DNA from: Streptomyces sp. V1I1
Lineage (GTDB): Bacteria; Actinomycetota; Actinomycetes; Streptomycetales; Streptomycetaceae
Length of the DNA: 64,000 bases
Assembly: GCF_030817355.1 (NCBI RefSeq)
Contig: NZ_JAUSZH010000001.1
Span: 5,890,501 to 5,954,500, forward strand
Direction: 5' to 3'
In this document: in pieces, positions 19,947 through 27,525 of the stretch
How the letters are laid out: every line of letters starts with the position of its first letter
How positions within the stretch are numbered: the stretch's first letter is position 1
Translations under genes and position numbers: made by a program
Notes under the pieces: model-generated
The model's input: only the letters and a program-made list of their open reading frames with translations
What the model was told of the DNA's origin: nothing
The model's database searches: none

Positions 19947-21727
19947 GGGGTCTCCTTCGAGGGGAGCGGGGCCACGAAGGCGGGGAGCAGGCCGATCAGT
20001 ACGCTCGCGGCGGGCCACAGCGGCAGCGTCGGCGCGGTCAGCGGTACGACGCCGGGGTGCAGCGCCTCCGGGGCGTATGTACCCGCCCTGATCAGCAGCG
20101 CGGCGACGGCCGCGCCGGATCCCGCGACCAGCCAGGAGCGCGGGCCGAAGCGGTCGGGGCGGTAGCGGGTGCGTACGGAGCGGCGGCCGCCGAGCCGCAG
20201 GCCCGCGAGAGCGGCGAGCAGCCCGGCGACGAGGAGCGGCAGACCGTACGACGCGCCCGCGGCGGCCAGCAGTCCGTAGGAGCCGGCACAGACGCCGAGG
20301 AGCCCGCCGAGGGTGAGGACGGTCGTCGTCCGGCGTACGGCGGGCGGGACCTGGGCGGTACGACCGTATCCGCGCGCGTCCATCGAGGCGGCGAGCGCGA
20401 CGGAGCGCTCCAACGCGCCCTCCAGGACGGGCAGTCCGATCTGGGCGATCGCCTTGATGCCGCCGGTGGGCCGGCCGCGCAGACGCCGGGCGGTACGCAG
20501 GCGTACGACGTCGGCGACCATGTTCGGCGCGAACGTCATGGCGACGACGACGGCGACGCCGACTTCGTACAGGGCACCCGGCAGCGACTTGAGCAGCCGC
20601 GCCGGATTCGCGAGCGCATTCGCGGCGCCCACGCAGATCAGCAGGGTCGCCAGCTTGGCACCGTCGTACAGAGCGAAGATCAACTGCTCGGCCGTGACCC
20701 GGCCACCGACGCGGACGCCTTTCGCCCAGTCGGGCAGCGGTACTTCGGGCAGCGTGAACAGGGTGTGCGTACCCGGGATCGGGGATCCGAGGAAGACCGA
20801 GAAGAGCAGCCGAATGACGAGTACGGCGAGGCCGAGCTTGACGAAGGCGCCGTAGGAGCGGGCCCAGGGGGCGTCGGTGCGGCGGGCGGCGACGACGTAT
20901 CCGGCGACGCCGACGAGGAGGCCGAGGAGGAGGGGGTTGGTGGTCCGGGACGCGGCGGTGGCAAGCCCGAGGGCCCACAGCCACCAGGCCCCGGCGTGAA
21001 CGGCGTTGCTCCGATTCGCCTCGGGCACCCGGAGCCGGAGCCTGCGGGGGTGTACGCGGGTCGCCTCCGGCGCGGGGGTACGGGGCGCGGGTTCCGGGGT
21101 GGTCGCCGGGGCCGGTGGCCGGGTTCGCCCGCGAGTCCACCCACCGGACAGCGGCCGCCAACGCCCTCTGGCCCACGCCAACGTCGGACCCGGTACCGGC
21201 CCCGTCGGGCTGGACTCCTCGGGGTCGGCGGCGTACGGGCCGTTGTCCAGTGACCCGGTGATTGCCGCCGATCCCCTGCGGGAACCACCCTGCACGGCCC
21301 CTCCCCACCGGGACGGGACGGCCGCGGGCGCGTCGGAGCTTGCCGCCGGGGCCTTCGGGGCTTTCCCGAGAAATGAGCCCCGGACAACGGCCGCCAACGC
21401 CCCCTGGCCCACGCTCACCGCGGACCGGGCTACCTGCGGCGCGGGGGTACGGGGCGCGGTCTTGTCGGGGTTCGCCCGCGAAGCCGTCCACCGGAGAGCA
21501 ACCATCAACGCCCCCTGGCCCACGCTCACCGCGGACCGGGGTACCTGCGGCGCGGGGGTACGGGGCGCGGTCCTGTCGGGGTTCGCCCGCGAAGCCACCC
21601 ACCGGAGAGCAACCGTCAACGCCCCCTGGCCCACGCTCACCGCGGACCGGGGTACCTGCGGCGCGGGGGTACGGGGCGCGGTCCTGTCGGGGTTCGCCCG
21701 CGAAGCCACCCACCGGAGAGCAACCAT
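19943..21727 (-). CDS. ECF transporter transmembrane (T) component with repeat-derived N-terminal extension
   Basis: 594 residues if the ATG at 21727 is used. The functional EcfT/CbiQ domain is the last roughly 360 residues, beginning near NAVHAGAWWLWALG, with several membrane helices and the coupling motif MDARGYGR. Upstream about 230 residues are low-complexity, starting with three near-perfect 37-residue repeats (ALRWVASRANPDRTAPRTP...). These come from a 111-bp tandem DNA repeat and have no counterpart in the family. GTG 21028 would give a normal-sized protein, but no clear ribosome site precedes it. Real start uncertain; domain assignment firm. Second-last gene pair of the B12 operon. 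Confidence 0.75.
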   Translation of the reverse strand: MVALRWVASRANPDRTAPRTPAPQVPRSAVSVGQGALTVALRWVASRANPDRTAPRTPAPQVPRSAVSVGQGALMVALRWTASRANPDKTAPRTPAPQVARSAVSVGQGALAAVVRGSFLGKAPKAPAASSDAPAAVPSRWGGAVQGGSRRGSAAITGSLDNGPYAADPEESSPTGPVPGPTLAWARGRWRPLSGGWTRGRTRPPAPATTPEPAPRTPAPEATRVHPRRLRLRVPEANRSNAVHAGAWWLWALGLATAASRTTNPLLLGLLVGVAGYVVAARRTDAPWARSYGAFVKLGLAVLVIRLLFSVFLGSPIPGTHTLFTLPEVPLPDWAKGVRVGGRVTAEQLIFALYDGAKLATLLICVGAANALANPARLLKSLPGALYEVGVAVVVAMTFAPNMVADVVRLRTARRLRGRPTGGIKAIAQIGLPVLEGALERSVALAASMDARGYGRTAQVPPAVRRTTTVLTLGGLLGVCAGSYGLLAAAGASYGLPLLVAGLLAALAGLRLGGRRSVRTRYRPDRFGPRSWLVAGSGAAVAALLIRAGTYAPEALHPGVVPLTAPTLPLWPAASVLIGLLPAFVAPLPSKETP

Positions 21728-21740
21728 CAACGCCCGCTCA
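21380..21740. repeat. 111-bp tandem repeat spanning the SCO2322-ecfT junction
   Basis: Landmark CCGGAGAGCAACC occurs at 21491, 21602 and 21713, exactly 111 bp apart, with a decayed copy about 111 bp further left and vaguer relics near 21070-21180. Each unit includes a copy of the last codons and stop of the upstream gene (TACCCCGGTCCGCGGTGAGC on the minus strand), so the array grew from that gene's 3' end. Confidence 0.85.
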
Positions 21741-22394
21741 CCGCGGACCGGGGTACCTGCGGCGGCGGGACTGCCACACAGCCGCCGCGCCCAGCGCGAG
21801 GATCGCCCCGAAGCCGGCCAGCAGGCCCACCGACGGGCCGCTGTCGTCGTCGGCGTCTGCCTTGGGCGCGGCCGAGGCCTTCGGCTCCGTTGCCGCGACC
21901 TGCTCGCCGCAGCCCGTCTTCGGATAGCCCGAGATCGCGCAGAGCAGCGCCTGGCTGTTGTACCGCAGCGGCTTCGCCACCTCCGCCAGCGCCTCCGCGG
22001 TCGTCGCGTCCGGCCGCACCTGCGCGCACGCCACCCGTGACGCCGGGGGCGCCTCGCCCGACGGGGCGTCCGCCTGCGTGCCGGAGTCGATGACGAGCGC
22101 GATCCGCTTCGCGCCCGGTTTCGGCCGCGTACCGCCGCAGATCGCCTCGAAGTCCGCAGTCGTACGCGGCTGCGCCGAATCCCCGCTGTCCTCGCTCACC
22201 GAGAACCGGAAGCCGCTCACCGAGCCGTCCGCGGGCTTCGCCGTCGCCGGGCCCTGCGTCGCGTACGTCCATGTGCCGCCGCTGCTCTGCCAGAACGACC
22301 AGTAGCGGTAGCCGGCCGCCTGCGCCGGCCCCGCGCCCAGCACCGTCAGTGCGGTGCCGAGCGCGAGGACCAGGGCGAGCAGTCGCGTACGCAT
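21738..22394 (-). CDS. membrane-anchored extracellular protein, SCO2322 family
   Basis: 218 residues: signal peptide (RLLALVLALGTALTVLG, cleavage near AQAAG), an extracellular domain opening with YRYWSFWQSSGGTWTYATQG and PADGSVSGFRFSV, a second part with three Cys residues (FEAICGG, VACAQV, ALLCAISGYPKTGC), an acidic linker and a C-terminal membrane helix (LLAGFGAILALGAAAV) ending in RRRR. The YWSFW...DGSV.G.RF pattern resembles the DUF4430/cobalamin-binding beta-domain consensus (YW.yy..g....G...y.l.dGD.i.w.y). Overlaps its neighbours (ATGA with the upstream gene). Likely part of cobalamin capture at the surface; that role is inference. Confidence 0.75.
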   Translation of the reverse strand: MRTRLLALVLALGTALTVLGAGPAQAAGYRYWSFWQSSGGTWTYATQGPATAKPADGSVSGFRFSVSEDSGDSAQPRTTADFEAICGGTRPKPGAKRIALVIDSGTQADAPSGEAPPASRVACAQVRPDATTAEALAEVAKPLRYNSQALLCAISGYPKTGCGEQVAATEPKASAAPKADADDDSGPSVGLLAGFGAILALGAAAVWQSRRRRYPGPR

Positions 22395-23635
22395 CAGTGC
22401 TGCTGGTTCTTGCGGCGGCCGCTGATCAGGATGCCCGCGCCGATGCTGGCGACGAAGAACGCGCCGACGATCCACCACACCCCGGCGTCCGAGCCGGAGT
22501 CGGACTTCTCGGACTTCTCAGGCTTCTCGGAAGTCGCGGACTTCTCCGGTGCCGGGCCCGTCGCGTTCAAGGCCGCCACCAGGTCCGTACCGCCGAAGAT
22601 CTTGGGGTCCGCGCCGGCCGCGTGCGCCGCCAGGATCAGCTGCGCGTACGCCGCCGGGCCCGACTCCTTCGCCCAGGCCGCGGAGTTCTGCTGCAGCCAC
22701 GCGAGCGGCTTCTTCGCCTGGTCGCCCAGGCCCTGTGCGGTCAGCGCGATGACCGCGTCCGCCGTGTTGCCGAAGTCCGGCTTCTCGGCCGGGTCCGTCG
22801 CGCCCGGCATCGGCGGGGTGTTGAGATGGCCGGTCTTGGCGAGCGCGGTCGCGAGATACGCCGCGCCGTTGTGCGCCGCGCCCTCGACGGTCGTCGACTT
22901 CTCGCAGACCGTGCCCTTCGCGTCCTTCGCGCCTGCGGTCACGACAAAGCCCTTGCCGTGCGCGCCGAGCACCGCGGCCGCGGTGGAGTCGGCGACGATC
23001 CCCGGCTGCTTCGGCTGGAAGAGGAACGCGCCGCCGTCCTTCCCGCCGCACGGCTGCGCGAACGTCAGCAGCGCTTCGTACGGCGTCTTGCCGCCCTTCG
23101 ACTTCACTGCGTCCGGCTTCTCACCTGCCGCCGCGAGCGCGCCGATCACTATGGAGGTGGAGTTCGCGTCGCTGGCCCCGCCCGGGTTGTAGCCCCAGCC
23201 GCCGTCCGCGTTCTGGACGGACTTCAGCCAGCCGACCGTCTTCTTCACGGTGGCTTCCTGCCCGCCGAGCGCGGCGAGCGCCTGCACGGCGGCCGCGCTC
23301 GCGTTGGAGTTCAGCGGCAGCTTCGCGTCGCACGGCTTGGTCGCGTCGGCGCGGTACGAGGGGAAGGCCCCGCTGTCGCACTGCTGCCCGGCCAGCCAGT
23401 CCACGGCCTTCGCGGCGGGCTTGACGCCCACCGTGTCCTGCGCGAGCAGCGCGAGCGACTGCCGCCAGACGCCGTCGTAGGTCGGATCGCCCGTGCCGTA
23501 CAGGCCGGACGGCGGCACGGTGGAGGGCGTCGGGGTCGGCGCTGCGATCGCGGCCGGTGCGGCGGCCGAGGCGATGGCCATGCCGAGTACGGCGGAGGCG
23601 GCGAGCGCTGCGGCGCTGCGGCGAACGGTGGTCAT
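22394..23635 (-). CDS. secreted alpha/alpha-toroid protein (prenyltransferase/intrinsic-factor-like)
   Basis: 413 residues. Signal peptide (SAAALAASAVLGMAIASA), then repeated helix pairs of the squalene-cyclase/prenyltransferase toroid (NASAAAVQALAALGG, VGWLKSVQNADGGWGYNPGG, DSTAAAVLGAHG, NTADAVIALTAQGLG). A Lys/Glu/Ser-rich stalk (about 362-380) and a C-terminal helix (VWWIVGAFFVASIGAGILI) plus RRKN anchor follow. The toroid fold is shared with the alpha domain of intrinsic factor and transcobalamin. First gene after the cobalamin riboswitch, so a B12-binding surface role is more plausible than an enzyme. No cyclase catalytic DxDD motif is visible. Confidence 0.8.
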   Translation of the reverse strand: MTTVRRSAAALAASAVLGMAIASAAAPAAIAAPTPTPSTVPPSGLYGTGDPTYDGVWRQSLALLAQDTVGVKPAAKAVDWLAGQQCDSGAFPSYRADATKPCDAKLPLNSNASAAAVQALAALGGQEATVKKTVGWLKSVQNADGGWGYNPGGASDANSTSIVIGALAAAGEKPDAVKSKGGKTPYEALLTFAQPCGGKDGGAFLFQPKQPGIVADSTAAAVLGAHGKGFVVTAGAKDAKGTVCEKSTTVEGAAHNGAAYLATALAKTGHLNTPPMPGATDPAEKPDFGNTADAVIALTAQGLGDQAKKPLAWLQQNSAAWAKESGPAAYAQLILAAHAAGADPKIFGGTDLVAALNATGPAPEKSATSEKPEKSEKSDSGSDAGVWWIVGAFFVASIGAGILISGRRKNQQH

Positions 23636-23699
23636 GGCGGGCTGGGCCTCTCCTGCGGGAGCCGGGCACAGGCACGCTGAGGCACCAGGGCTCGGCTCC

Positions 23700-23895
23700 G
23701 TATGCCTCGACGGTGCCTGCCACCGGCGGTTCCGGTGGCAACGAGCCGGTCACGACCGCGTACGGGGCATTCCGACTCACCGCCTGCGACGGCGGCTCAC
23801 GGCTGCGGGTCAGTGCCGGATTTGCACCGGCTTCCCCCCGTACGGGCATGATGACGACTCGGCCACTGTATCTACCGGCCGGTCGCCGGCTGGGA
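23700..23895 (-). ncRNA. cobalamin (AdoCbl) riboswitch
   Basis: On the minus strand the leader of the ECF operon reads TAGATACAGTGGCCGAGTCG, then GGGGGAAGCCGGTGCAAATC (the GGGAA...GGTGcAAtCC core) and CGGCACTGACCCGCAGCCGT (B12 box, about 23798-23845), then GTGAGTCGGAATGCC near 23760. This order is diagnostic of a cobalamin aptamer. A hairpin GCCACCGG/CCGGTGGC at 23719-23739 follows and may form part of the expression platform. It would switch off the operon when cobalamin is abundant. Confidence 0.92.
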
Positions 23896-24059
23896 GTGGG
23901 GCGGATACCCGAGTACGGATGAGGCGGCGACCCGGGTCGCCTCATGGAGGTGGCGGGCGCACGATGGTGGGAGGAGGGCTCCGGCACCAGGGCGGGACGA
24001 CGCGCCTCCTCATCCGTGCCGAAGCCCATGACCGACGACACAACTGGAGGTGGCGGGCG

Positions 24060-24308
24060 ATGACCACGTTTATGGACGTCCACCACGGCATGGAGGGCAT
24101 CACGGCTGAGCAGCTCTCGGCGGCACACCGGGCGGACCTGGAGATCGAGGCGGAGGAAGGAGTGCACTTCGAGCGGGCGTGGGCCGACCCCGACGCGGGA
24201 GTCGTGTACTGCCTGTCCGAGGCGCCCTCCGCGGAAGCGGTGAAGCGCATACACGAGCGAACCGGTCACCCGGCCAGCGAAATCCACCCCGTGCCACTGT
24301 CTGTCTAG
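24060..24308 (+). CDS. small nickel-binding-type protein, SCO4226 family
   Basis: 82 residues. MTTFMDVHHGMEGITAEQL start, HRADLEIEAEEGVHFERAWADPDAGVVYCLSEAP core and SAEAVKRIHERTGHPASEIHPV end: a ferredoxin-like DUF4242/SCO4226 fold, in which conserved His and Glu residues near the N-terminus bind nickel in the S. coelicolor protein. Start ATG has GGAGG about 10 bases upstream; the same GGAGGTGGCGGGCG string occurs 115 bp earlier, evidence of a local duplication. Monocistronic, next to the metallo-hydrolase on the other strand. Confidence 0.8.
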   Translation: MTTFMDVHHGMEGITAEQLSAAHRADLEIEAEEGVHFERAWADPDAGVVYCLSEAPSAEAVKRIHERTGHPASEIHPVPLSV

Positions 24309-24396
24309 TAACAACCGAGGCCGGTCCCGCGGCCCCCCGGCGGCCGTCCGTACGGCGCTCCGCGGGACCGTTGGGAACGCCTGCTCTCCGATACGC

Positions 24397-25434
24397 CTAC
24401 GCCGCCACGTATTTCGTCGGGACACTGCCCGACAGCGCCTCCGCGCGTCCCAGCTTCACCAGCCGCCGCAGATGCGCCTCCGCCTCCGAGACCGCGATGT
24501 TCCGTGATCCGTACGGAATCTGCTCCCAGGGCCGGTTCCACTCCATGCGCTCGGCGACCTGCCAGGGTGTGAGCGGCTCGGCCAGCAGGGCGAGCAGGCC
24601 GGTGAGGCGCTCCTCGTGGTGGGCGAGCAACTCCCGTACCCGGGAGGCCGCGTCGGGGAAGGCGTACTGGTGCGCCGGGAGCACCTCGGCGGGGTCGAGG
24701 CGGCCCACCCGCTCCAGCGAGTCGAGGTAGTCGCCGAGGGGGTCGGTGACGGTGGTGTCGTCCGGGTCCTCGTACAGGCCGATGTGCGGGGTGATCTCGG
24801 GCAGGAGATGGTCGCCGGAGAAGAGTCGGCCGTTGCCCGGCCGGTTCGCCGGGTGGCTCTCCTCCAGGTGGAGGCAGACATGGCCGGGGGTGTGGCCCGG
24901 GGTCCAGATGGCGCGCAGCCGCCGGCCCACCAGGTCGAGGAGCTCGCCGGGGACGATCTCCCGGTCGGGCAGGGCCGCGCGCAGCCCCGGCAGGGTACGC
25001 ATCCGGCCCGAGGCGCGGGCCGCGCGCAGCGGCTCGATGTGCGCGTCGGGGGCGCCCGCCCTGGTGAGTTTGTCCGCCAAGTAGTCGAGCCAGAGCCCGG
25101 GTTCGGCCTCGCGGGTGCGGCGTACCACCGTGCTGTCGGCGGCATGCATCGCGATCCACGCGCCGGACGCGTCGCGGACCTGCCCGGACAGGCCATGGTG
25201 GTCGGGGTGGTGGTGGGTGATGACGACGCCGTGGATCTCGGCGACGGAGACGCCGAGCGAGCCGAGGCCGGCGGTGAGGGTGTCCCAGGACGTCGGGTCG
25301 TCCCAGCCGGTGTCGATGAGGACGGGGCCGCGGTCGGTGTCGAGCAGGTGGACCAGGGTGTGGCCGAGGGGGTTGTCCGGGATGGGCACCTCGATGGACC
25401 AGACGCCCCCGCCGTGGTCGGTCACCTGCGTCAT
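24397..25434 (-). CDS. MBL-fold metallo-hydrolase
   Basis: 345 residues from ATG 25434 (ATG 25467 would add 11). Metallo-beta-lactamase fold: THHHPDHHG (HxHxDH, dinuclear zinc), later ligands in TPGHTPGH and FSGDHLL, and LPAHQYAF. The C-terminal 90 residues form a winged-helix-like extension often seen in hydrolases acting on acyl-CoA or lactones (LACTB2-like). A perfect KstR-type operator lies 14 bp before the longer start, placing it in the steroid regulon. A thioesterase or lactonase role in side-chain or ring degradation would fit but is inferred. Confidence 0.85.
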   Translation of the reverse strand: MTQVTDHGGGVWSIEVPIPDNPLGHTLVHLLDTDRGPVLIDTGWDDPTSWDTLTAGLGSLGVSVAEIHGVVITHHHPDHHGLSGQVRDASGAWIAMHAADSTVVRRTREAEPGLWLDYLADKLTRAGAPDAHIEPLRAARASGRMRTLPGLRAALPDREIVPGELLDLVGRRLRAIWTPGHTPGHVCLHLEESHPANRPGNGRLFSGDHLLPEITPHIGLYEDPDDTTVTDPLGDYLDSLERVGRLDPAEVLPAHQYAFPDAASRVRELLAHHEERLTGLLALLAEPLTPWQVAERMEWNRPWEQIPYGSRNIAVSEAEAHLRRLVKLGRAEALSGSVPTKYVAA

Positions 25435-25461
25435 GAGGCTCTCATCTCTCTTCGGCGGCAC

Positions 25462-25488
25462 GGCCATTGCTCACTATAACTAGAACTG
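25462..25488. repeat. 27-bp direct repeat, left copy
   Basis: GGCCATTGCTC(A/C)CTATAACTAGAACTG occurs here and at 27446-27472 with one difference. It includes the metallo-hydrolase start codon complement and half of the operator. The copies flank the bL37-MarR-hydrolase segment. Confidence 0.85.
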
Positions 25489-25494
25489 GTTCCA
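25481..25494. promoter_or_regulatory. KstR-type operator before the metallo-hydrolase
   Basis: TAGAACTGGTTCCA, an exact match to TnnAACnnGTTnnA. It is the only such site between the metallo-hydrolase and bL37. Confidence 0.75.
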
Positions 25495-25711
25495 ATGGTC
25501 GCCCAAGTCGACTGTTGTTCCTGGGGAGTTGGCTGACCTGCGGCGATGCCTCGGCTGACTGTCATGGGCTGTCGGCGTTGGTCAACCTCGCACGGCCCGG
25601 AGAGGGGCCGGCCGGTAGGCGCTGTGGCCGCGAAACCGCTGATGCGGACACCTCAGGCCGAATCTAGACTGGCGGAGGTGTGGAAAGTCCTGAATTAGGG
25701 AGATGTGCGCC

Positions 25712-25786
25712 ATGGCTAAGCGAGGGAACAAGCGACGCGGCCGCAAGAAGAAGAAGGCCAATCACGGCAAGCGCCCCAACGCCTGA
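25712..25786 (+). CDS. ribosomal protein bL37 (AURKAIP1/COX24-domain mini-protein)
   Basis: 24 codons, MAKRGNKRR...KANHGKRPNA, extremely basic. It matches the actinobacterial bL37 peptide, which sits in the large ribosomal subunit near 23S rRNA. AGGGAG precedes the ATG by about 9 bases. The preceding 240 bp contain its promoter and the KstR-type site of the opposite gene. Too short for most gene callers; the C-terminal NHGKRPN is the diagnostic part. Confidence 0.88.
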   Translation: MAKRGNKRRGRKKKKANHGKRPNA

Positions 25787-25877
25787 GCCGACCGAGCACA
25801 CGGCCGCCGGTTCCCCGGCGTCGATGAGGTCTGCCGCAGTTGTTCGTGCAGCGCCGTCCCGAAGCGCAGCATGCGAG

Positions 25878-26351
25878 TCAGTTCACGTCGACGTTGTCGA
25901 AGAGCTCAAGCATCCTCGTGAGTACCCGTACGCAAGCCGTCACGTCGGCGTCGGTCAGGTCCCCGTCCACCTCACGCAGCAAAGCATGCTCGCGGGCAAT
26001 CACAGCGGTGATAGCCGCCCTGCCCCGGTCGGTCAGCCGAATCAGCGAAGACCGCTGGTGAGCGGGGTTCGGGGTGATCTCGACCAGCTGCCCCGCCGCG
26101 GCGTCGTTGACCATGCGCTGCACGAACTGCCGGCTCAGCGCCTGTGCGCGGCCCATCTGCGGGACGGTCATGGGCCCGTTCTCGCGGAGCAGGTCCAGGA
26201 CGGCGCGCACGCCGACGGACAGCTCCTCGATCGGTGCGGCCTGTTCGACTTTGCGCTGCACGCGTCGGTACAGCGGACCCACGAGGTCGAACACCTCCGT
26301 GAGCCGGTGGGCGAGGTCATCGGGTGTGAGGGGCGGGTCGGCGTCGGTCAC
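25878..26351 (-). CDS. MarR-family regulator
   Basis: 157 residues from GTG 26351. Helical dimerisation arm (LAHRLTEVFDLVGPLYRRVQRKVE), winged helix (MTVPQMGRAQALSRQFVQRMVNDAAAGQLVEIT and RSSLIRLTDRG), C-terminal helix EHALLREVDGDL. Divergent from an alpha/beta hydrolase with 58 bp between starts that contain two direct repeats, so it very likely represses both genes. The ligand is unknown. This pair lies between two copies of a 27-bp repeat and may have been inserted there. Confidence 0.85.
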   Translation of the reverse strand: MTDADPPLTPDDLAHRLTEVFDLVGPLYRRVQRKVEQAAPIEELSVGVRAVLDLLRENGPMTVPQMGRAQALSRQFVQRMVNDAAAGQLVEITPNPAHQRSSLIRLTDRGRAAITAVIAREHALLREVDGDLTDADVTACVRVLTRMLELFDNVDVN

Positions 26352-26362
26352 CCCACCAGGAT

Positions 26363-26407
26363 GACACCTTGGTTGCCAATCTCCCAAAGAAGATGGCACC
26401 TTGGTTG
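26363..26407. promoter_or_regulatory. paired direct repeats, probable MarR operator
   Basis: G(A/G)CACCTTGGTTG at 26363-26375 and 26395-26407, 32 bp (three helical turns) apart, within the divergent MarR/hydrolase promoter. The first copy is part of TTGGTTGCCAA, itself a palindrome. Confidence 0.6.
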
Positions 26408-26409
26408 TC

Positions 26410-27240
26410 ATGACTGCTGCTTCTGACATGTTCTCGTTCGAGACCGAGGACGGCCACCTCGCCTACCGCGACGTCGGGGTAGGCCGGCCGCTGGTGCTAC
26501 TGCACGGCGGCTACCTGGACCACAGCATGTGGGATGACCAGACGCCGGTCCTCGCGCAGAACTACCGGGTGATCGCACCGGACGCCCGCGGACACGGCGG
26601 ATCCTCCAACGCAAGCAGACCATTCCGTCAGACCGACGACCTCGCCGCTCTGCTACGCCACCTCGACGTCGGCCCCGCGGTCCTCGTCGGACTGTCGATG
26701 GGCGCGAGCATCGCGGTCGACACCGCACTGGAGCACCCCGATCTGGTCCATGCTCTGGTCGTCAGCGGCGGTGGAACCAGTGAGCGCGAGTTCCACGACT
26801 CCTGGACCAAGGGCATCTTCGCCGAGCAAGCCCGCGCCCTGGCCGCCGGCGACACCGACGGCTGGATCAACGCCGCACTGCTGTCCGCGGCCGGCCCGCA
26901 CCGCACGCTCGGCGACGTCGACCAGAAGGTCGTGCGACGGCTGCGCGAGATGACCATACGGACGATCGCCAAACACACCAGCACCGAACGCGACTGGAGC
27001 GTGCCCGTGACCGATACCTGGGCACGAGCAGCGAAGATCACGATCCCGGTGCTGGCCATCAATGGCGGCATCGATGGAGACGACCTCATCGGCATGGCCG
27101 AACGCCTCGTACACACCGTCGCCAACGGCCGTGCGGCAACCGTCGAAGGCACCGCGCACTACCCCAACATGGAACGACCGGATGCCTTCAACGAGATCCT
27201 TGGGGATTTCGTGCAGGCCCTATTCGCTCAAGAGAGCTGA
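26410..27240 (+). CDS. alpha/beta-fold hydrolase
   Basis: 276 residues. Oxyanion region LLHGGYLDHSMW, nucleophile elbow GLSMGAS (Ser near 97), acid in NGGIDGDD and catalytic His in EGTAHYPN. Cytosolic esterase/lactonase-like enzyme of unknown substrate. The ATG directly follows the operator repeat with no ribosome site, so the transcript may be leaderless. Controlled with its divergent MarR gene, suggesting induction by an aromatic or lipophilic compound (inference). Confidence 0.85.
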   Translation: MTAASDMFSFETEDGHLAYRDVGVGRPLVLLHGGYLDHSMWDDQTPVLAQNYRVIAPDARGHGGSSNASRPFRQTDDLAALLRHLDVGPAVLVGLSMGASIAVDTALEHPDLVHALVVSGGGTSEREFHDSWTKGIFAEQARALAAGDTDGWINAALLSAAGPHRTLGDVDQKVVRRLREMTIRTIAKHTSTERDWSVPVTDTWARAAKITIPVLAINGGIDGDDLIGMAERLVHTVANGRAATVEGTAHYPNMERPDAFNEILGDFVQALFAQES

Positions 27241-27445
27241 CGAAGGGCTCTGACGACACCAGGCCGTCGCCCGCCGCTGCCAATGTGTCCGCGGCTAGTC
27301 AGTTGGTTTGTCGGCGTGAACGCCTGTCGCGAATGAGTCCGCCGCCGTGGCGCTGCCCGGAAGCGCCCGCCCCACGGGTCCATGACGGCCTGCGCAGCTC
27401 AAGCCCGCCCGGTGGGAAACTGCTGGTCGAGGGCTCTTTCGTCGT

Positions 27446-27483
27446 GGCCATTGCTCCCTATAACTAGAACTGATATCAGTTCT
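27446..27483. promoter_or_regulatory. duplicated promoter segment with 18-bp palindrome before the aldehyde dehydrogenase
   Basis: Right copy of the 27-bp repeat (27446-27472) runs into AGAACTGATATCAGTTCT (27466-27483), a perfect palindrome whose half-sites (GAAC/GTTC) match KstR half-sites but with an 8-bp instead of 2-bp centre. Probably the operator of the aldehyde dehydrogenase-ferredoxin unit; which regulator binds is uncertain. The 200 bp to the left hold no gene. Confidence 0.55.
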
Positions 27484-27525
27484 GAAACAGTGTCAGAAAG
27501 CGCCGGGCAGCGGGAGGCAGCAGCC

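Noticed and set aside
27241..27445. Short frames before the aldehyde dehydrogenase
   Set aside because: No ribosome site, no family and the right part is the duplicated start region of the metallo-hydrolase; treated as non-coding.
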